Origin: CAZQQN01 sp964549595
Lineage (GTDB): Bacteria; Bacteroidota; Bacteroidia; CAILMK01; CAYYUA01
Assembly (NCBI GenBank): GCA_964549595.1
Contig: CAZJWK010000109.1
Coordinates: 1-9,203 of the forward strand
Length of the DNA stretch: 9,203 nucleotides
Reading direction: 5' to 3'
Both the position numbers and the translations under genes were made by a program. The notes beneath the pieces are model-generated. The model was not told where the DNA came from. It searched no databases and saw only the letters and a program-made list of their open reading frames with translations. Positions 7,901 through 9,203 of this stretch are shown here, in pieces (position 1 is the stretch's first letter; each line of letters opens with the position of its first letter).

Positions 7901-8237
7901 GCCATAAATCATTCGTGGACGTGGTGGCAGCCGCATCCTCATTATTCGTGGTGTAATATATCGGCATACTATCAGGGCCCAAACCCACAAGTTCTATTAC
8001 CGTACCATCCTTTTTCTCCTCCCTAATAACCCAGTCATGTTTTTTAGCCAATCGAAGGGCTTTACCATACTCGGCTTCCCATTCTTTATTCCATTTTTGG
8101 GAAAGCGCCTTCAGCTTTTCCTGGTTGGTTTCTTGAAGGACAGATTTTTGTGAGTTATTACCTTTTTGAGCTATCAAATGAGCAGGCAAAAAAACAACCA
8201 GGGATAAAAGAAAAATTATCAATGATTTGGTATTCAT
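4938..8237 (-). CDS. Secreted subtilisin-family (S8) protease with CUB-like domain and T9SS sorting tail
   Basis: This 1099-residue exported serine endopeptidase has a signal peptide (about 1-23, ending HLIA before QKG) and a charged presumptive propeptide (about 24-105). The S8 catalytic domain (about 115-450) shows Asp132 in GEWDGG, His159 in HATHVAGTI, oxyanion Asn271 in SAGND and Ser382 in SGTSMSAPN. Residues 455-580 form a beta domain like that following the catalytic domain of KP-43-type subtilisins (TISWSDEKG, LVNDLDLRI). A CUB-like domain (about 588-702) has Cys592, Cys620 and GDTLFIYEG. An unassigned beta-rich region (about 715-900) follows, then a calcium-loop-like DWNQNGQYD (910-918) and an Ig-like segment (about 943-1003). 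The type A sorting domain (about 1022-1099) has VFPNPSEG, AGIYYLELV and a basic end. The protein should cross the outer membrane by type IX secretion, with the tail removed. Its substrate is unknown. Confidence 0.93.
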   Translation of the reverse strand: MNTKSLIIFLLSLVVFLPAHLIAQKGNNSQKSVLQETNQEKLKALSQKWNKEWEAEYGKALRLAKKHDWVIREEKKDGTVIELVGLGPDSMPIYYTTNNEDAAATTSTNDLWPGGQTNLGLTGFGETIGEWDGGKVLNTHQEFSGRVVQRDNSSRISEHATHVAGTIVAEGKEPGVQGMAYKAELDAYSWINDESEMSTAASGGLYLSNHSYGRITGFRYVDDSSAWLWYGNKNINESEDYRFGFYNSNAERWDEIANNAPYYLIVKSAGNDRNDDGPNSGDPHYYRNNQFDWVKTTKERDADGKYDCIPPKGTAKNILTVGAVKDIPGGYSSPSDVKITKFSSWGPTDDGRIKPDLVGNGKSLKSTDDNNDQAYTKKSGTSMSAPNVTGSLALLQSLFKDINGGTPMKAALLKALAIHTADEAGNAPGPDYKFGWGLMNAKKAANLIINDTSQNNLQLLTLQDNSTSSFKVTADGQEPLVATISWSDEKGTPPSASLDPNQKMLVNDLDLRIMDSTNQTYYPWKLDPANPSNAATKGDNKTDNVEQVIVRNPVPGATYTIQIDHKGNLSGSSQELGLVLSGLATSSVNVTCQDTTEINKNYGFLDDGSGGDAYANNANCYWELTAPNGKPLHLDFTKFNTANPGDTLFIYEGHSTNNQLIRQLTGQNKPATINTGTDQIMLRFKTDGSFSSEGWAFQFGSYDPGACWGVNMIDYVQAGSANSGFIWQLKDEYAQTPSSRFKLTEAGEAITDWINRDGEQFSADFPMKLDSFYVGVTHENNSGNFDTFEVYVRTLDVNGFPSGPVLWRGQRTTNNSLSPSGDYNSTQNAARFLTFKPGIMINQKFFIGVRYHGSRLDSAGIVGYFENVGTSNNPRAGEASLGKAYRRHASSNLTNQWQPRPDGNEQDYVDWNQNGQYDKANNEAPFFQMAYVVPMVSKVAPRPSKPVIQKQGDKLVVQGNYQNYQWFRDGNQLSGQNGSSINLTAEGSYQVFVYGDYINCGRSSDPYQYEKQSSSVAHPDNPTISVFPNPSEGIYHLNSANPERLRYFRVISSRGKVVFNETEVDQSATEINLKNQEAGIYYLELVKSNGVRRIKLIKQ

Positions 8238-8265
8238 GTTATATAAGGTTCTTTGTTTAAAAGTG

Positions 8266-8297
8266 TAAAATTAGGATAAATCAATCTTTGTAACAAA
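8266..8297 (-). promoter_or_regulatory. Candidate promoter for the S8 protease gene
   Basis: On the minus strand TTTG (8297-8294) is followed after 20 bases by TAATTTTA (8273-8266), seven of eight matches to TAnnTTTG. The predicted start near 8260 leaves a leader of roughly 20 bases before the ATG at 8237. Spacing agrees with the other promoters here, but the last base of the -7 box is wrong, so confidence is moderate. Confidence 0.45.
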
Positions 8298-8454
8298 TGA
8301 TAACCAACCTTTGTCAATACTTTTTTCATTACCCGAGTATGAATTTCAATGAGCCAGTGTTAAGCAAAAACATTCAAAGGGTAAATACAAAGGAATGTGA
8401 ATGGATCTCCCTTTAAAATAACCCTCGGCTAATTGTTTAACTCGCACTGGCAGG

Positions 8455-8481
8455 GGTTGTGGAGATTAACAATCCGCAACC
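8455..8481. other. Stable hairpin in the gene-poor spacer
   Basis: GGTTGTGGA (8455-8463) pairs with TCCGCAACC (8473-8481) as a 9-bp stem with one G-T wobble and a 9-base loop. The stem is G/C-rich within an A/T-rich spacer. The plus-strand sequence after it is AAGCTTTTAAAAACC, not a clean T tract, so it is at best a weak intrinsic terminator. A structured RNA or a protein-binding site is possible. Confidence 0.5.
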
Positions 8482-8647
8482 AAGCTTTTAAAAACCAAGG
8501 TTTGCCACGATTTTCTTTACTACATTGGATGTTTCTTTCTCTGACAATCATGACACAACTAAGTAATCTGACCAGCCAAAAATACCACGAAAAGACGATT
8601 TCCAGCTTTTCCTGAATTTTGAATAAATTTTAGGGAAACTCCCGATT

Positions 8648-8677
8648 TTTGCAGTGCAGACCAATCATCTAATTTTG
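8648..8677 (+). promoter_or_regulatory. Candidate promoter for the 38/93-residue gene pair
   Basis: TTTG (8648-8651) is followed after 18 bases by TAATTTTG (8670-8677), a perfect TAnnTTTG element. Spacing is slightly shorter than for the other promoters in the window. The predicted start near 8683 would lie only a few bases before the ATG at 8690 and about 150 bases before the ATG at 8833. Confidence 0.5.
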
Positions 8678-8689
8678 TTTTAATTTGTA

Positions 8690-8806
8690 ATGGCAAAATA
8701 TTTTTCAGTCCACGCGTTCTTTCATGTGAAAACCCGCCCATATGGGCCGAAGAAATCATTAATGATTCAGGGCGAAGGATTGGTTTTTAAAAAGCATTTA
8801 AAATAA
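8690..8806 (+). CDS. Possible small basic protein, 38 residues, unrecognised
   Basis: An ATG at 8690 opens a 38-codon frame ending in TAA at 8804-8806. The product begins MAKYFSVHAFFHVKTRPYG, continues GPKKSLMIQGEGLVFKKHLK, and is strongly basic (Lys, Arg, His). I do not recognise it. In favour of it being real, a perfect TAnnTTTG element lies immediately upstream, the frame is closed by a stop just before the ATG so its start is well defined, and the next gene follows after 26 bases on the same strand. Against it are its short length, the lack of a Shine-Dalgarno sequence, and a predicted leader of only about seven bases. It could instead be a leader peptide, or untranslated leader of the following gene. 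Confidence 0.35.
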   Translation: MAKYFSVHAFFHVKTRPYGPKKSLMIQGEGLVFKKHLK

Positions 8807-8819
8807 GTTTTCATTTTTT

Positions 8820-8825
8820 AAAGGA
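8820..8825 (+). promoter_or_regulatory. Shine-Dalgarno-like ribosome binding site
   Basis: AAAGGA lies 7 bases before the ATG at 8833. It supports that start. It stands out because the other genes here show little or no Shine-Dalgarno pairing, as is usual in Bacteroidota. Confidence 0.6.
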
Positions 8826-8832
8826 TTAAGTC

Positions 8833-9114
8833 ATGGACATAGAAACGAACACCCTTAAAGAAGCTTTGCTTGAAGCGGCCGAATATCATCATGAGTATGA
8901 GAGTAATCTATTAGGCGGGATGCGGGATGAAGCCTGGGCGGATTGGTATGCGGCCTTTCTGCTGGGAAAAATTCCCGACCTTAAGAATCCCACCTATTTA
9001 ACCCAGGTTTTACAAATGGCTTCGGATATGCAAGAAAGGGAGGTCAACCAAAGTACGCCCTGGGCAGATTTTTATGCCGATTACCTCATTCAGCATCTTT
9101 CAACCCAGGAATAG
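8833..9114 (+). CDS. Small acidic protein with a duplicated WAD[WF]YA motif
   Basis: This 93-residue, acidic, probably all-helical and cytoplasmic protein has no signal peptide or membrane segment. It contains two similar halves. LKEALLEAAEYHHEYE (8-23) followed by WADWYAAFLLG (35-45) resembles LTQVLQMASDMQERE (56-70) followed by WADFYADYLIQ (77-87). Each half is thus a Leu/Ala-rich helix and then a W-A-D-aromatic-Y-A-x-aromatic-L helix. I have a vague memory of small uncharacterised bacterial proteins with W-x-[DE]-W-Y-A motifs, but I cannot name a family or function. An AAAGGA sequence (8820-8825), 7 bases before the ATG, is a good Shine-Dalgarno match and the clearest one in this window. 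It may be co-transcribed with the possible 38-residue ORF upstream. I see no clear terminator in the remaining 89 bases. Confidence 0.8.
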   Translation: MDIETNTLKEALLEAAEYHHEYESNLLGGMRDEAWADWYAAFLLGKIPDLKNPTYLTQVLQMASDMQEREVNQSTPWADFYADYLIQHLSTQE

Positions 9115-9203
9115 GATCAAACCAGGAATAGGGTTTTGTTTTTTTGGTTCTACCACATTTTTTGTGGAAATTTAGTGCTGTGGTTTTACATGGGGCCTTC
9201 GAG

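Larger units (their letters stand above)
8238..8689. other. Gene-poor spacer upstream of the protease gene
   Basis: About 450 bases hold no convincing gene. The left end carries the protease promoter. The middle contains a 7-bp inverted repeat GCCAGTG (8353-8359) / CACTGGC (8445-8451), with a TTAA just inside each arm, and a strong hairpin at 8455-8481. The right end carries a plus-strand promoter at 8648-8677. Two open frames present here (8433-8615 plus, beginning with TTG; 8559-8759 minus) have no recognisable motifs and I consider them chance. No tRNA or known riboswitch fold was recognised. Confidence 0.55.

Noticed and set aside
8433..8615. 60-codon plus-strand open frame in the spacer
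   Set aside because: It starts with TTG, runs through the hairpin, has no promoter or ribosome binding site and shows no recognisable motif.
8559..8759. 66-codon minus-strand open frame
   Set aside because: It lies opposite the plus-strand promoter and the 38-residue ORF, has no promoter of its own, and shows no family signature.
9153..9167. CCACA/TGTGG hairpin after the 93-residue gene, considered as a terminator
   Set aside because: The stem is only 5 bp, the T run is in the loop, and AAATTT rather than a T tract follows.

Overview
The window looks like a piece of a Bacteroidota chromosome, possibly Saprospiria or a related class. Four things point there. The long secreted protease ends in a type IX secretion (T9SS) type A sorting domain. 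Several promoters fit the Bacteroidota consensus (TTTG near -33, TAnnTTTG near -7) and lie just upstream of start codons. Most genes lack a Shine-Dalgarno sequence. The mutL neighbourhood, with a small membrane protein before it and a rhomboid protease after it, also seems familiar from this phylum (from memory, not checked). I see no phage, integrase, transposase, CRISPR or recognisable defence genes.

Layout. Positions 11-130 hold a degenerate 7-bp tandem repeat, with 15 units in unbroken phase between 26 and 130. Next, on the minus strand, is a SPOR-like membrane protein (194-841) with its own promoter. Upstream of it lies a compact minus-strand group transcribed from about 3985 downwards: a 120-residue two-helix membrane protein, mutL and a rhomboid protease. 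The first two overlap by one base (TAATG) and the last two are 8 bp apart, so they are probably one operon. A 304-bp divergent promoter region (3975-4278) separates this group from the plus-strand ribosomal pair rplU-rpmA. That pair ends at a symmetric hairpin terminator (4880-4910), which also serves the convergent minus-strand gene.

That gene (4938-8237) encodes a 1099-residue secreted subtilisin-family (S8) protease with a CUB-like domain, a calcium-loop-like motif, an Ig-like segment and a T9SS sorting tail. Upstream of it is a gene-poor stretch (8238-8689) with a 9-bp-stem hairpin. Then come a possible 38-residue basic ORF (8690-8806) and a 93-residue acidic protein (8833-9114) built from two copies of a W-A-D-[WF]-Y-A motif.

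Most of the window is housekeeping: mismatch repair, ribosome assembly, membrane proteolysis and an exported protease. The parts least explained by known families are the heptamer array, the 38/93-residue gene pair, the hairpin in the 8.4-kb spacer, and a MutL whose endonuclease metal site is degenerate. I did not find a convincing new multi-gene system.
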